From positions 33,090,684 to 33,154,683 of the forward strand of contig CP141128.1 of assembly GCA_035236585.1 (NCBI GenBank): a DNA stretch of 64,000 nucleotides. The letters are read 5' to 3'. The DNA comes from Warburgia ugandensis (lineage: Eukaryota > Streptophyta > Magnoliopsida > Canellales > Canellaceae). Both the position numbers and the translations under genes were made by a program. How positions within the stretch are numbered: position 1 is the stretch's first letter; each line of letters begins with the position of its first letter. Below the pieces are notes generated by a model, which was given only the letters and a program-made list of their open reading frames with translations, ran no database searches and was not told where the DNA came from. Below are positions 38,990 through 51,964 of the stretch, piece after piece.

Positions 38990-39525
38990 CAGTATTTGTA
39001 TTTGAAAACATCAATGATGTTACTTATGTATTTGTATTTGAAAATTTCAATGATGTTACTTAAGTACTTGTATTTGAAAGCATCAATGGTATTACTTTAG
39101 CATTTCTATTTGAAAGCAATGTTACTTTAGTGTTTGTACTTGAAAACACCAATGGTGTTACTTTAGCATTTATATTTGAAAGCATTGATGGTATTACATT
39201 AATATTTGTACTTGAAGGCACTTATGGTGTTTCTTTAGTATTTGTATTTGAAAGCACCAATGGTGTTATTTTAGTATTTATATTTGAAAGCACCAATGGT
39301 GTTATTTTAGTATTTGTATCTGAAAGCATTGACAATGTGCTTCAATATTTGTATTTGAAAGCACCGATATGGTATTACTTTAGTATTTGTATTTGGAAGA
39401 ATTGATAGTGTTACTTCAGTATTTATATTTGAAAGCATCAATCATGTTACTTCAATATTTGTATTTAAAAACATTGATGAGTTAATTTAGTATTTGAATT
39501 TGAATGCTAGGATGGTGTTATCTTT
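38990..39525 (+). repeat. 36-base minisatellite, about 15 units
   Basis: The unit is close to 'GTATTTGTATTTGAAAGC' plus 'ACCAATGGTGTTACTTTA'. Most units are 35-37 bases. Because 36 is a multiple of three and the unit lacks stops in two frames, it gives open frames with Tyr-Leu-Lys or Phe-Glu-Ser-Thr repeats (38912-39100, 39130-39405). These have no sign of being a gene. Confidence 0.93.
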
Positions 39526-40355
39526 ACTATCTATAATTGAATGCATTGATTATATTCTTTAGTATAGGAATATCTTTTGGATTTGGATTTATGCGAATGA
39601 AGAATATATTTGAGAATTCCAGCTTTCTCATGTGCATTGAATTTATGTGATTTTACTAAATGCTTTGATTATGAACCTCTAAATTGAAGTATATTGAGTA
39701 AGTTATATGTACTTAATTTAGAAAAAAAATTATGAAATTATTTGAAAAAATAATAATTTTTCAAAATTGGGATAAGATTTTTATGCTTTATTCTAATTTA
39801 TGTTATATATTGGAATTGTATGAATTTCTAGTTATTGAAATTACCATCTTGTAATACTGATCTTAGTTTCAGATATATATTTATGAGATGAATTATGAAT
39901 AGCAACTTAGATGTTAGTATACTTGCACAAATGCAAGTTTGCTGAGATATTGTTAAAATATCTTAGATTAATAGAACTTGATTTGGAAGAAAGTAGTTCA
40001 AGCTAGAAGGAACTTGGGATGAGGAATTATTGAAGTATTTTAAAGACTTAAGAGTATCTATTTCTAATTGTAAATTTTAAGCTGATTGATATATGAGGAA
40101 TAGTTTTGTTAGATAAATGTATAATAAATTCTGCTTGGAGTTCTATTTGAAGAAATTAGATTCCAGAATGAATAACAATGTTTATCTGATAAATCACTTC
40201 ACATGCATTAAATGCATAAGTTTGAAAAACATTGGAGACTTTACCGAATTTTTGGTAAAATTGAGAGGTTCATTTCACATAAGAATCCACCTTAAGAATC
40301 TATTTCTCCCCATTTAACTTATATAAATAATATTATAATTATAGAAATTTGGGGG

Positions 40356-43300
40356 TGTGATCAAGTATTATATGAGTAAAGATTTAGAATAGTGAGTGTA
40401 AAAAAACTTAGTTAAAGACTTTGATTTAGGAAAATGAAAGACCATGTGTAAGTTAGGTTCTTAGGGTAGAGAACTATAGTATAAATTTAGATGAATTATG
40501 AATATCTCTAAATGATGGTATACGTTAGTATAAGAAATTAGTGTAGATGTTGACATTAGAGTATTCTAGTGTTTACTAGTACAATTGACCAAAGGAGCCG
40601 AACTATAGACTAGTATGAAATTGAAATTGTGAAATTGTTTAACTTTATGCATTTCATTTTGAAAAATTTTGAAATCCTCAAGAAAACTTCAATTCTTTTT
40701 AATGTGATTCATAGTTGGATAACTATTTTCATATTTCATTATTTTTGAACTTTTGAACATGGTACTGAAAATGTGATGATCTAGCTTCTGTTTTTAGTTA
40801 AAATCGCAAATGGATGAATGGGTTGTGGAAAAGGATATGGAGTTTTCAAGCTCGTCTTTGTTTCCTTGGATATCATAGATTTTGATATGAAATTATCATT
40901 GTATTACTATTGATGGTTATCCCAGTCGCAGAGTACATATGTTGCAACTTGGTTTTAGAAATGAATCTCTATTCATTAGATCTATACAAATTTAGATGAG
41001 AATTTCATTTAGAAATTGTATTGGCTTGTTTTCTCTTTAAGGAATTTGAGAAGAGAAGATGTTTATTATGCATAAGAATAATTTTTTTCTGCTACTGTAG
41101 ACGAATCGCAGCAAAACAAGGGGGTTTTTTGTTATGCTTTTGTAAATCTCAGTGAGGCTTAATTTTATATTTGGAATTAATATAGTCTTGTTCATCATGT
41201 GACTGATGAATTTTAGAATGTCGCTACCAAGTTTCCCTTGTAATAACAAGGGATAAAATTCTGCATTCACTTAAAAACCTAAGACAATAAGAAAGGAAAA
41301 ATTTGCTAGGCTAAATAGTATGACCCACATGTGAGATTCAAACTTATAGAAGTTGTGAATATTGTTGTTTAAAGCATTGACATATTGTTCTTTAGGGCAC
41401 ATAAATGGCATATTATTTTGGGGCATGAGCATCATTACATGCTAAGAAGGACTGCTTGTTTTAAAAGAGTTACAAAAGAATGTAATTCCATTTGGTATTC
41501 TTTGTAGTTTGATCTTCAATTCATCGTCCCAAGCAGAAAGCTAAAAGTTGTCAGCTATTTAGAATAGAACTACTCATGCATTTAGTGTGAAATTTAACTT
41601 TCATATTGTTCTGATAAAAAATGTTATAAAACTATGATTATTGTATAAAATTGTGAGATAATAAACCATGAAGTATCTATATAATTATCTTTGCTATTGC
41701 TCATCTTTTTGAAACTCTTCTATGATTTTCTCTCGGATTGGAGTTTGCGATTTGTAGAACCTTGTTTAAAACTTATCTCACATGTATCTTGATCCAAATG
41801 TCTGCTTGAATGGTTTCTCTTAGGATTTGATTGGTTTTTCATGAGCAACAATCTTAGCTTCAACTATAATGTTGTACCTGAATCGCTCTTAGCACCATAG
41901 AGATAATATACAAGCATTAAATGTGGCTTGGTGGTGAAAGACTCAAAGTTTAGATTTCTTAGTAGGTATTTTCAATCTTTGGCTTTGATACTTCCCCTAT
42001 CTATTCAGTCTATGACTCTATTGAACTAATATATGTTTAAGTTGTAGAACTTTAAGATTCAGATGGTAGGAGAATTCTAGCGAAGATGGTTATTCATGAA
42101 CTACGATTGTGGATGAGGTGTATATTGAAGCATAAAGGATGAATCAGTACAAGTTTGTGACTAGAAAGAAATTATAATGTATTTCAATTAGTTTTTAAAA
42201 GAAAATGTTAATAGATTAGTAATTTTTATGATTTTATTGGAAGTTCCAGAAGAAGGAACTTCGTCAAATGTGTTGTTGTGCATTAGTGGCTGAATTGAAA
42301 TTGTGTAACTTTTATCTTTAGTAGGATTCATTTAAAGAGTAGAAGAAACAACCTATGAGGAAACCAAGGAGGTTAGATAAGACAACTAGTACCAAACAAA
42401 TAGTAAAAGATAAAACAAGGCAACTAAAAGACCTCAACTAGGAAGTAGTACCCCCTTTCCCTTTGTGAGGCTACTCGCCTACTTGATGGCGTATCTCATG
42501 GTATGAGATAACTTCACCTGATCTCCTTATAATATCTTTTCAATCACCTTCAATTCCACAAGTATCACATTATAAAATGGATAAAATGATCTATTTCATA
42601 CAATGTAAGGCATCTTGTCTATTCTGTGGAACGTCTCATTGGTTAGAAAAAGTTTAGAAAAAAATGAAAAAAAGAATGTAAAAGATTTTTCTTAGATTCT
42701 CATAAATTTTTTTTTTTTTTACTTTGTCCATAGAAGAGGTAACTATTTATAGGAATGTTCTAGATGTTTTTATTTAGTTGGAGAGTAAGGCAGTAATTAG
42801 TGGAGTTCTAGATGTATATAAGTTACGTATTGATGTGTATTTCTATATATATAAAAGAATATTCAATAGTAAGATTTTGAAAGAGTAAGACTTGTCTAAG
42901 CAAACATTGTTGACTAACTAAAGAGAGTTGACAAGTTTCCATGATTGTCTAAATCCAAAGAGGGTCTAAAGTAAATAAGACAGGAAATGGTTTCATATTT
43001 AATTTTGCTAAACTATTTTTGTCGATAAAGATAATGACTAAATTATTCAAATTATTAGCAATCACTAATATTAAGAATATAAATAGAGAAACAGTAATAA
43101 CGCATAGAGATCTACCATGGATTATCAGTAGGTTGAAGTGGCACTATATGAATTGCAAGTTTGGAGGATGGACATACAAATAATTCCAGAGCCAGTAATG
43201 GAAGTGATTTACATAGGATTAGTAAAAGCAACATGGGAAGAGGAAAATAATAATTTGGTTGCAATTTAATAGCCGGAAGCAGCCAGGACCATTTGCTACC

Positions 43301-43500
43301 ACTAAACTAGAGAGGATATATTGTATATTTCTTAGTCAATACATCCATTCCTTGTATGAGAATTCCAATTGGGTGCATGTTGCTTAAAATGTAATTAAGG
43401 AGACTCTTTTGTGTTATTAAAATGTAATTAAGGAGAAAATTCTCATCTATTTTAATAGTAATGAAAGTACTTAGAGGACTAAATTTCTGTTAAGAGGGAA
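40356..43500. other. Unassigned 3.1-kb stretch
   Basis: AT-rich, with no long frame and no domain I recognise. The 77-codon minus frame at 41037-41270 and others are at chance level. There is a poly-T tract at 42710-42720 and a purine-rich patch at 42340-42440. A stretch at 43100-43300 has a faint coding look ('THRDLPWIISRLKWHYMNC') but matches nothing I know. It may be the remainder of the family-D element or another old element. Confidence 0.4.
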
Positions 43501-43504
43501 GATA

Positions 43505-44965
43505 TGTAAACACATGAAAATTTCTACGTGCAAAATTTATTTACTTTAGTGTCTCCAAAATATTTAAATCCATTTTAAGTTGGAAAATAATTATCTAAAA
43601 TAATTCATTGTTGAAAAACCTAAGTAGAAATACAAGTACTGTGTCCTTAGAAAAGAAATTATGGGATTTAGAATTGATAAAAACACCTCAAGGGCATTGT
43701 GGTCATTTTGCTAATTTGCCACACCTAAAGATGCCAATGACAGCTCAAAAATGCATCATCACAAATCATTATGCTCTATATGATCTTTTAATGTGAAAAG
43801 ATGATGTCCCATATCATGGGTATGGAGTGACATGCCTAATCATTCAAGAATATGTTAAATTATTAAAAACCATACTTTTAAAGGAAAATAGAAGAAATCT
43901 GACCGAAAATAATTGTTCTCTTCCCCTCTCTTTCTCTCTCTCAATTGTCTGTGAATCTTGAAAAACAATCATTTTTCCGACAACTAGAGATTAATCTCGA
44001 TTGTTTGCAAAAACATGGTTAAAACACCCATTAACAGCAAGGGTATTTTAGCCTGACAATGAACCCTTTGTCGATAGCTTGCAATTTTCCTTTTCTGGCA
44101 ATGGTACCTTCAAATACCACTTTGACAATTGTTGTGGAAGAAAAAAGTAGCATATTAGTATCCTGGTTCATCCATTTTGGGTCTAATCTTTGTCAAATAT
44201 TTTATTTAAAATTCTTGTCTTCTTTATCTATGTTTTTATCATAGGAAAATTTCATATGAGTTCCTCAAGCTTCTGTCACTAGAATGCACTCACTTATTAA
44301 AAAGTCAAACGAATAAATTGGTAAGATTTTGACCCATTTCTTCCATCCAATGTCGATTAGAGGCTTAGATTTGTGAACCCTACTACTTTGTCACTATCAA
44401 CCATTAATCTATGAATGGAACAATAGATTTGTGATTCTTAATTTTCACCTCTAAATTTGGTCCAGTAATAAAAAACTAGTGAGGTAGATCCAACTGGCAA
44501 TGATACCTATTGATTTACACTCATTGATCTGAAGCCAAAAGGTTAGATCAGAGTTCCCTTCTATCTATTTCACTCTCAGATGTACTCATAGTAAATTTCC
44601 AAAGATGAGATTCATTAGATCACAAATCTACTAACCTCTAATTTAAATATTTGGATCTGCATGATTGATGATCAATTTGCATCCCATACATAGATTTGTA
44701 TGTGAATAATTCAATTTTCATATCACAAATGTAGATCTGTATGCAAATTATTTAAATTATTTAATTTTACATTTTAGACATTAGATATGTACTTTATGGT
44801 TTGGTTTTAGATCATATACCTACATTTGTGATTTCATTTTTTCAGTTTTGCATCTTGACATTGGATCTATACATTGATGGTTTGCTTTGCATCTTGGATG
44901 ATAGATCTATATGTTGATGATTTGTTTTACTTCTTAAATGTAGATTTAATTTGGTTTTATATTTA
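43505..44965 (+). repeat. Family D LTR-like repeat, copy 3
   Basis: Shares with copies 1 and 2, in order: GGAAAATAATTATCTAAA (43582), 'AGAAAAGAAATTATGGGATTTAG', a short CT run near 43925, 'AACACCCATTAACAGCAAG' near 44023, 'CATTGATCTGAAGCCAAAAGGTTAGATCAGAGTTCC' (in two blocks, near 44522), and the 42-base array near 44675-44945. Likeness is about 70-75% by eye, so it is older than or from a different branch to copies 1 and 2. Confidence 0.65.
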
Positions 44966-45118
44966 TATGCTTTAGTAATTATCACAAGTGCGCGGATCTA
45001 TTGGAGTATAGACTGACAAATATTGATTGACCCATGAGGACTCTATGCTTAACATAGTTAATTAAAATTTAAGTTATTTTTTACTTTACCCTAGACAGCA
45101 TTCAAGAAAGTAAAGAAC
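44966..45118 (-). repeat. Fragment of an LTR end on the minus strand
   Basis: 'TATCACAAGTGCGCGGATCTATTGGAGTATAG' (read in two blocks) and 'TTGACCCATGAGGACTC' are the reverse complement of the Athila LTR-end zone (AGTCTCCGTGGGATCAACCC ... CCCGTACACTTGTG). So the last 100 or so bases of an Athila-like LTR on - lie here. What precedes or follows it was replaced by Athila B. Confidence 0.55.
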
Positions 45119-46762
45119 ATTGCTAAAAGTCCATTCTAAGCACCCAACCACTTTCCACCTCTTAGGAAACTACCAAACCACCCATAATTCTCGACCTCCT
45201 TCCCTCTATCTCTTTCCTATCTTATTACCCCACCCACCATCCTATTTAGTAGAGCATTCAACGACTTTTAAAGGGGGAGATGTCCCTTCCTAAAAAGATG
45301 GAATTTCTCACTTGCTCCACCTCCAAAAGGGAAACCACCTCTCACCTACTTTCCTCTTTTGAAACCATAGCTACCCACCATCTTATCCATGCAAAATAAT
45401 TTTATTTCATCCCTACCACACCTCATTATTAGGGTACCCTAGAAAAATTAGTAGAAAAGGCTATAAAAAGGCAGCACAAACATAAGAAGAGGAGATATTT
45501 TCACTAAGGAAAAAGATGCCTCCTCCATAGGAAGGAGAAGTCCACTTCCTAACCTTATTTTCTCCTCTCCTTTGCTTTGATTTTCATATACTTTGGGTAG
45601 TTGCTAGTTTGCTAAGGTGTGCAGCATCTTCGAAAGTGTTCCACACCTAGTTTGGGGGTTTTGATTTATCCTTCAAAGGTTACTCACTCTTCCTTCGTTT
45701 CTCTTGTTTGATTTCAGTTATTTTCATTCTAGTTTTTTTTCTTTACTTTCATTTGTTTATCCTTGCCTTAAATACTAAGATACAAGGCTGGTTTTCTCTT
45801 GAAGTGACACCCAAGGCAAGTCATCTTGAATCTAGTTTTTCCATTTTCCTTTCATTGCCTTTTGATTCTCTTTTTAGTTTCCTTGAATTCCAGCCTTGTT
45901 CTCTTAATTTCCTTTGAGCTTTGTGTTGTTATTCCATTAGAATTTTTGTTGAATTTCATGCATGCTTATTCATGATTGATAGTTGGAACAATTGAAAAAG
46001 GATTAGCTTGTAGTTGTGGGTGGATTAAGATCAAGTGGACTTCATTGTAATAAGATTTTAATTTTATATTTGGATTACATGTATTGGAGCTTCGTGTTTA
46101 TGGATTTTAATGTAATTCAATAAAGTTTATTAGAGTTTTCAATTCATGTTGATGTTTAGAAGTTAATAGTTTACGTTCTTGTATGTTTTCTTACGTTAGA
46201 ATCAATTAATTATATGTTTTACATTTTCTATTGAGTGAATGATTCAACTGCTATGCTATGGGAATTTCTTTTCATGGTTTGTTTGGTTCAAGCACCCAAT
46301 TAGATCCTTAGATTGCTTAGTTAATCTTAGAGTAAGGTTACATGCTTTAGGATTTCCAAAGTAGTTAATTAATGGATGTCTCCTTTAATTAGTTGCTTAA
46401 TTTCATGCTTTGGAAATTTAATTTAGAAAAGTTGCTAAAATTGCATTTCAAGATGTTTTTAATTTAGGAAAGTCATCAAATTAGAATTTTTACAATTAGG
46501 AAAGTTTTACTTTTAGAAAGTGCATGTTTTGGGACAGTTTCAATTTTAGCATGTTTCTCCTTTTTGCATAATTTCTATTTTCATGCTTTGTTTTCCATAC
46601 TTTGATTAGTAGAAAAATATTTTGAATTTTGGCTACGTTAGATAGTTTTAAGTAGGGACCACTAGTATCACATTCATTTAACTGCTTGTGGAATCAACCT
46701 TACTAGTGTGCTATATGGCTAATGATTCATGTGCTTGTGAGTTAACTTAAAATACACAACAA
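45119..46762 (+). repeat. 5' LTR of Athila B (partial)
   Basis: Matches the 3' LTR from about 62289 on: 'CATTCTAAGCACCCAACCAC', 'CCTCATTATTAGGGTACCCT', a TATA box, 'AGATGCCTCCTCCATAGGAA'. It ends ACACAACA just before AATTGTTGGTGCC. The frame at 45708-45917 lies in the LTR and has no domain. The first 800 or so bases of the LTR, seen in the 3' copy (61480-62288), have no counterpart in view here. Confidence 0.85.
45462..45470 (+). promoter_or_regulatory. TATA box of the Athila B 5' LTR
   Basis: TATAAAAAG, in the context GGCTATAAAAAGGCAGCAC, sits in the middle of the LTR where U3 would end. The 3' LTR has TATAAAAT at 62622-62629 within the same flanks, so the position is conserved. Confidence 0.6.
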
Positions 46763-46767
46763 ATTGT

Positions 46768-46786
46768 TGGTGCCATTGCCAGAGAG
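46768..46786 (+). other. Athila B primer-binding site (tRNA-Asp type)
   Basis: TGGTGCCATTGCCAGAGA is close to TGGCGCCGTTGCCGGGGA and better kept than in Athila A. It lies a few bases after the LTR end. Confidence 0.85.
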
Positions 46787-47511
46787 TCGCAACATTTGGT
46801 ATAGTGTTTTGTATTTTAGATTACTTTTCTCTAGTCTAGGTTTAGGGTGCATTAGTTTGGGATTTTACATCATCTTTTGCATATATTTTCTATTTTCCTT
46901 CTACTAACCAATTTCTTTGATTTTTGTGTGCGAAAAATAGGCAAAGGAGCAGCGGTGATCCTATAGGCCACAACTTTTTCATTATAGATTAGGGTTTTTA
47001 TTGCTTTCTTAGGTTAGGATTTGAGTGGAACTTGTAGTGAGGTCCATTGTAATTTGCAATTTCTTTATTATTCAATTTTAAATGGGTTGTAATAATACAG
47101 GACAAGTGTGGGGTATGGTGGCCCATACTTGATCATCATCGGACCCCTCATTGTGAGCGCTGCTCATCAAAAATTTAATTTAAGGGATAATTTGCATTTA
47201 GTTTAGAATTGCATTTGGATGGTAGAATAAGACATATATATTAGGATTATTCACTTCAATTATTTCATCTTTATTGAGGATTGTTGCATTAGAAAGCACC
47301 TATCTAACTTTGGTCGGATAGCATATAGGATGAATTAGTTTCCTTTTATTTTGCATTGCATATTTAATTGCTTGATGATGGAATTGAATTAATGATAGTA
47401 AGGGCCTCATAGGAAACCTTATAATATAAGGACTAGATTTCATGACCAGCTCCTTGCCCCACCTAGGAATCAATTAACATCCTTGAATGTCACAATCCTA
47501 ACCCTTGAACG
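46787..47511 (+). other. Athila B leader, first part
   Basis: Non-coding leader. 'GTAATAATACAGGACAAGTGTGG' near 47090 and 'CACAATCCTAACCCTTGAACG' at the end pair with Athila A leader sequence at about 19200 and 19565. The leader is interrupted after GAACG (47507-47511) by an LTR and resumes at 51965. Confidence 0.75.
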
Positions 47512-50500
47512 TGTAATAACCCCAATTTTTATAATTGATTGAGAAAATCAATAAAGTTTGAGTTTCAGATATTTCGGGCTGAAATATTAGGGTTATTTAG
47601 AATATACTTTTTTATAAAAGTATAATCAAATTATAAGACATGTAAAATTAAAAATAAACTTAGCAAACCCTTCAAAATGACTGTAAGCACGAAAAATTCT
47701 GAATTTGGATGAAATACGAATCCAAAAATCAAAATATGAGACATCAAAATTTAGAATGTACTAAGAAATACAAATCCAATGCCACTAAGCACACTCAAAT
47801 CCGAGATCATGGGAATAAAACCCAAAATTTTATGCATAAATGGCAAAACGGTCTTTTTACACCATGTGGGGGCCACAAGGGACCCAAAAACCAATCTTAT
47901 CAGCAGCCCACGTGAAGTCATGGGTCAACAAACATCAGCTAGTCTTGGGGAAGAAAAATGGAGCATGGGGAAGAAAAAATGGAGGATGGGAGACTTTCAT
48001 GCCATTTAATAATAAAAAATAAAATATTATAATCATGAAAAAAGACCCAAAATGCCTATAAATACAATCCCAAAAATCCTCATAAAAACCCCACGAAATT
48101 TTCTTCACTCTCTCTAAAAAATTAGACCTAGATCCCTCCCCAAAAACCCAAAATTTCCAAGAGATATCTCTCTTTTCAATTTGTTTTTCTTTTTAGATTG
48201 GAACAAGAGACCTAAAATCAATTAGGCACTCTGTTCTAGATCTAATTTCATCAATTCCACCATCCAAAACTTCCCAACATATCTATTCTACAAAACCCCC
48301 AAAGTAATTTCAAGATCCAACGGTTCAAACAACGAAAATTTGCAAGAAAGGTGGATCTTAGGCCATATCTTCATCAACAAGGTATTTCTTTTAAATTGGA
48401 CATATAAACAAAGTTTTTTCTCCAATCAGGTAGGTGGGAATACTTTATATAGATATTTAATACTGGTTTATGTAATTTTTTGTTTACTGTAATTTATTTT
48501 GGTAATAATAAGGTAAAAATAAAGTAAACACACTTAATTCAGGATGATGGAGTGCTCAGATGAAAAATCTGAATGCACCAATCGATCCAGAAGGGTCCAA
48601 AACCCCTAGGGTAGAATTTTCACAAAGATCTGAGAAGGTTTGGTCCCCCAATTGAGAAGGGATTGATTGGACACCCCGTGCGGGCGCTTTTGCATTTCAA
48701 TGCAGCGGACGCACCCGACTCATTCCACCCAGCTTGGTTTTTCTCCCGAAGGATCTGGTTCGTCCGTTCCTTGGGCTTAGATCAAATCTAAGCCCTAGGA
48801 AAGACTGTGAACTTCCAGATCCAATTTTGGAGTCATCTGAACTCCAAATTGAGATTGGAAAGAAGCTATGGAAAGCTTGAAACCGCTATTTTCTAATGAA
48901 ATGATAAAATAGACATACTATTCAGTAAAAACTTTCTGTATTAAAGAAACAAGTTTCCAATTACCTAGATCTTCAAGATTTGAGATGATCAGATCTTGAA
49001 AATATGTTTTAATAATGACATACTATTGAAATAAAGTGAGATCTATGGTTTAATTGGATATATATGAGATATATTAAGGGATCTACCCATTATGTTAGAA
49101 AAGCCCTAAAAATACAAAGGGACCCACTTGATCAATGAGATCAAGTGTGATCAGATCCTTGGGATGGATAGAATGAATGTTGATATGATGAAATCCAAGG
49201 AAATCATGGATGGATTATGAAAAAAATAGATCAATATGATCTTTTGACCTTAATAAAGAAAATTCCCTAAATATAACTAAAAACCTTAATCAAAGGAAAA
49301 GATCTAAGATCAAATGGTTGGATCATAAGTAAAGGTTTCTAAAAATATTAATGTAATTAGTTTCATTTTATATAATAGCATTTTAAATATGATTATGTTA
49401 TAAAGCATGCTAGTATAACGTTTAAACTTTAGCATGATATGTGATTTCATTATTATCATAAGGTGCTAGATTTAATTATTTTAAGTACCTTGCCTCATTA
49501 TCATTAAATGTTAAATTATGTAGTTTTATGCTTTGAATTTATAATTCATTTATGGTTAAATGTTATTAGTAGCTCTACTTGTTATGAGGTAAAGAGCATA
49601 AAACATCAAAAATGTATTCTAATGAGAAAGTAGAGTTTCATTACACAATTAAGAATGGAGTACTTTGGACTTAATTAGCAAGGGCTATAGTTAGTAGGAC
49701 AATAAGGATTATCAAGTCCTTGGCCCAAATTCGGAAAAGAATAATAAACCCCATAAATGACGTTATAAATATTCATGGACTTAATTAAAATCTATTAGAA
49801 AGAGTACTTAGAGTAAAACATGCTTATAGGAACCTTATGAAAGGTTGAGCTATGGTCATTCTAGTAGATGATGAACATAGTGGTTAAGGGGGTTATCTAA
49901 TAGAGCCTCGCTCTTCCCCAACCTTCCATTGACGTTTGTGAGGTCTAAACGCCTCCTTACATGAGGATTGAAGTAACCACTTTGTGTTCACCCATTCAGC
50001 TAGTAAGCCTTAGCAATTGGAAATAAGAGGAGCAGTCTAGATTTAGGCTTGAATAAGCTACCTTCAACCAGCACATAAATTGGTTGAATAATAATAATAA
50101 GAGCATAAACGGTTAGTGAATTACCTAACCCTAATAAAAACAGTAAGTAAGATAAGGATGATCAAACAAGATCCATTAGATCTTGGATGATCAAAAACAA
50201 TAAGAATAAGAACACTATATTGTACTTAGTATGCATGTTTATTAGTATACTTGTTATAGTTCATTAGATTACATAATCCAAACCCTTGATCAAAGATGAT
50301 TTAAGGAAGAAAACCAAGATCATCCTCCATAGGGATGATCCAATAACTGAACTTAGATCAAAGAAGAACTAGATGATAGAAGATCTAAGACCTTGATCTT
50401 TATCAATATGTGTAGATTGTCAATCAATGGATCTATGAAAGATCAAGATCAAGGAGATGGACATACAAAAACTTAGTGATAGAAAAAATTCTTAGATTGG

Positions 50501-51964
50501 AATGATCTAAAGATCATTTTAAACATTAGATCACATTAGATCTAGTGATCAATAGGATTGTTCAAATTTATATATTGATAATATGTATGGATGTACAGAT
50601 TACATACATCAATTAGGATCATGAAAGATTTGGGAAGAGAGATCACTCCTTAAAGGTAGGAGGATTTGATGAATGCGTACATGATTGTACTCATGATCTT
50701 ATGTTGACAAGAGTAATGATAATACTTGTATTAAATCTCTTGAAAACCTTATGATCCAACCAAACACATATAAGATGGTTAAGGTCTAAACTATAAGTGA
50801 ATAGGGAACTAGAAAATATTTCAGCCCTAAGTAAGTAGACATATGGTTTGATATATATGAAATGTATTTTACATACAAGCTTGGAGGCTTGTGAGTTTGT
50901 TTTAATAGGCATAAGCTTAGGGGAATGCTATTGCTAGAGGAGTTATTAGGGTTTGGCCACCCGCTCCTTGAAATTTGATGATATGATGATACCTTGCCAA
51001 AGAGAGGCTAAAAGTCGGGTGGTGGCAATTATGGGAAGGCTACCACTGTGAAAGTCTTGCCCCCCCATATGGGCAATGACATAATATTTTCCATCGTGAT
51101 ATCAGTGGTGAACAGGGCAGTTATCCAAGTGCGCTAGTACGGATCAAACTTCAGCATAGCAACCTTTCTGATTATTTTGCACTATGATGCATATGAGAAT
51201 TGGCATAGTGAAATGCCTTATGTTTTAGCATAATGAAATGCTAGGTAATTGTATATTACCAATATTTTCCAAGAAGGAAAATTTCCAATATAAGATTAGC
51301 TGTAATACTAAATTCTCAAAATGAAGAGAATTGATCAGCTTAGTTGGGAATGATATTTGACTACTTTCACAAATTTAACTGGTTTACCCATGAAGGGTAT
51401 GTATGTATATAGATATACATAACTTACAAAGTAAAGAGTATGTTTAAGGATGATGAGATTATGAAGTATTGGAATTACCTTGTCAATTATTATGTTTCTT
51501 GAATCCCCTACCAGGCATTGCTTGCTGAGATATTGTACTTGTTGCAATATCTCAGATACAGGGAAGGAGAGTTAGGAGCTAAGGACGATAGAAGACTTGA
51601 AGAGAATAATCTTCAAGTTATACCCTTGAAGACATGTATTTTTCTTTGTTGAGAGTTTTACTGTATGGTGAGCTTGAGTTTTGGATTATGTAATTTGGAC
51701 AAGTATTGTACTAGATTTGGCTATATTGTGAACCACTGGATGGATCCTGGGAATTTAATAAAATTATATTCCTTCAATGGAATTTTATTTTGTACACAAA
51801 TTGTACTTATGTTATGTATGAAGTGGTGACTTGGGTTTTCAAAACAAGTTCTAAAGAAAAGAATTTCCGCTACTTTGTTTTACGAAAAAAAATGTTTACA
51901 CTCTTAAGGGCCCTGCCTTTCAAAATACTTTACAAATCATGTTTCAAAAACCTCGGTTGTCATA
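47512..51964 (+). mobile_element. Solo LTR of the 4.5-kb Tekay family, 4.45 kb
   Basis: Starts TGTAATAACCCC and ends GGTTGTCATA. Flanked by an exact GAACG duplication (47507-47511 and 51965-51969), and the host Athila B leader is continuous across it. It is the same family as the LTR at 4605-9144 (moderate likeness) and much closer to the LTR end at 63401-64000 (about 94% over 600 bases by eye). One LTR with an intact target duplication and no internal region is the mark of LTR-LTR recombination. Small frames inside (47709-48022, 50691-51978) show no domain. Confidence 0.92.
48056..48064 (+). promoter_or_regulatory. TATA box in the Tekay solo LTR
   Basis: CTATAAATA in the context ATGCCTATAAATACAATCCC, about 545 bases from the LTR start, followed by a CT/AC-rich stretch. 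It is a plausible U3/R boundary; the sister LTR has a weaker CATAAATAAA near 5126. Confidence 0.5.

Larger units (their letters stand above)
36306..40355 (+). repeat. Family D LTR-like repeat, copy 2, longest (about 4.05 kb)
   Basis: Starts near TAATGACCTAAAATATTT and probably ends near GGGGGTGTGATCA (about 40355). Shared blocks with copies 1 and 3 cover its first 1.6 kb; the rest is only present here. It contains a CT microsatellite (36764-36813), a degenerate array of 42-base units (37556-37870) and a 36-base minisatellite (38990-39525). Length and the adjoining gag fragment suggest a long LTR of a Ty3/Gypsy family. The exact ends are not proved, since I see no target duplication. Confidence 0.6.

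Noticed and set aside
38912-39405. Repetitive-protein frames with Tyr-Leu-Lys and Phe-Glu-Ser-Thr units
   Set aside because: By-product of a 36-base tandem repeat whose length is a multiple of three; no start context, no flanking exon, and the copy lies in an LTR-like repeat.
45708-45917. Hydrophobic 69-codon frame resembling a small membrane protein
   Set aside because: Lies in the transcribed part of the Athila B 5' LTR; the matching 3' LTR segment does not keep it.
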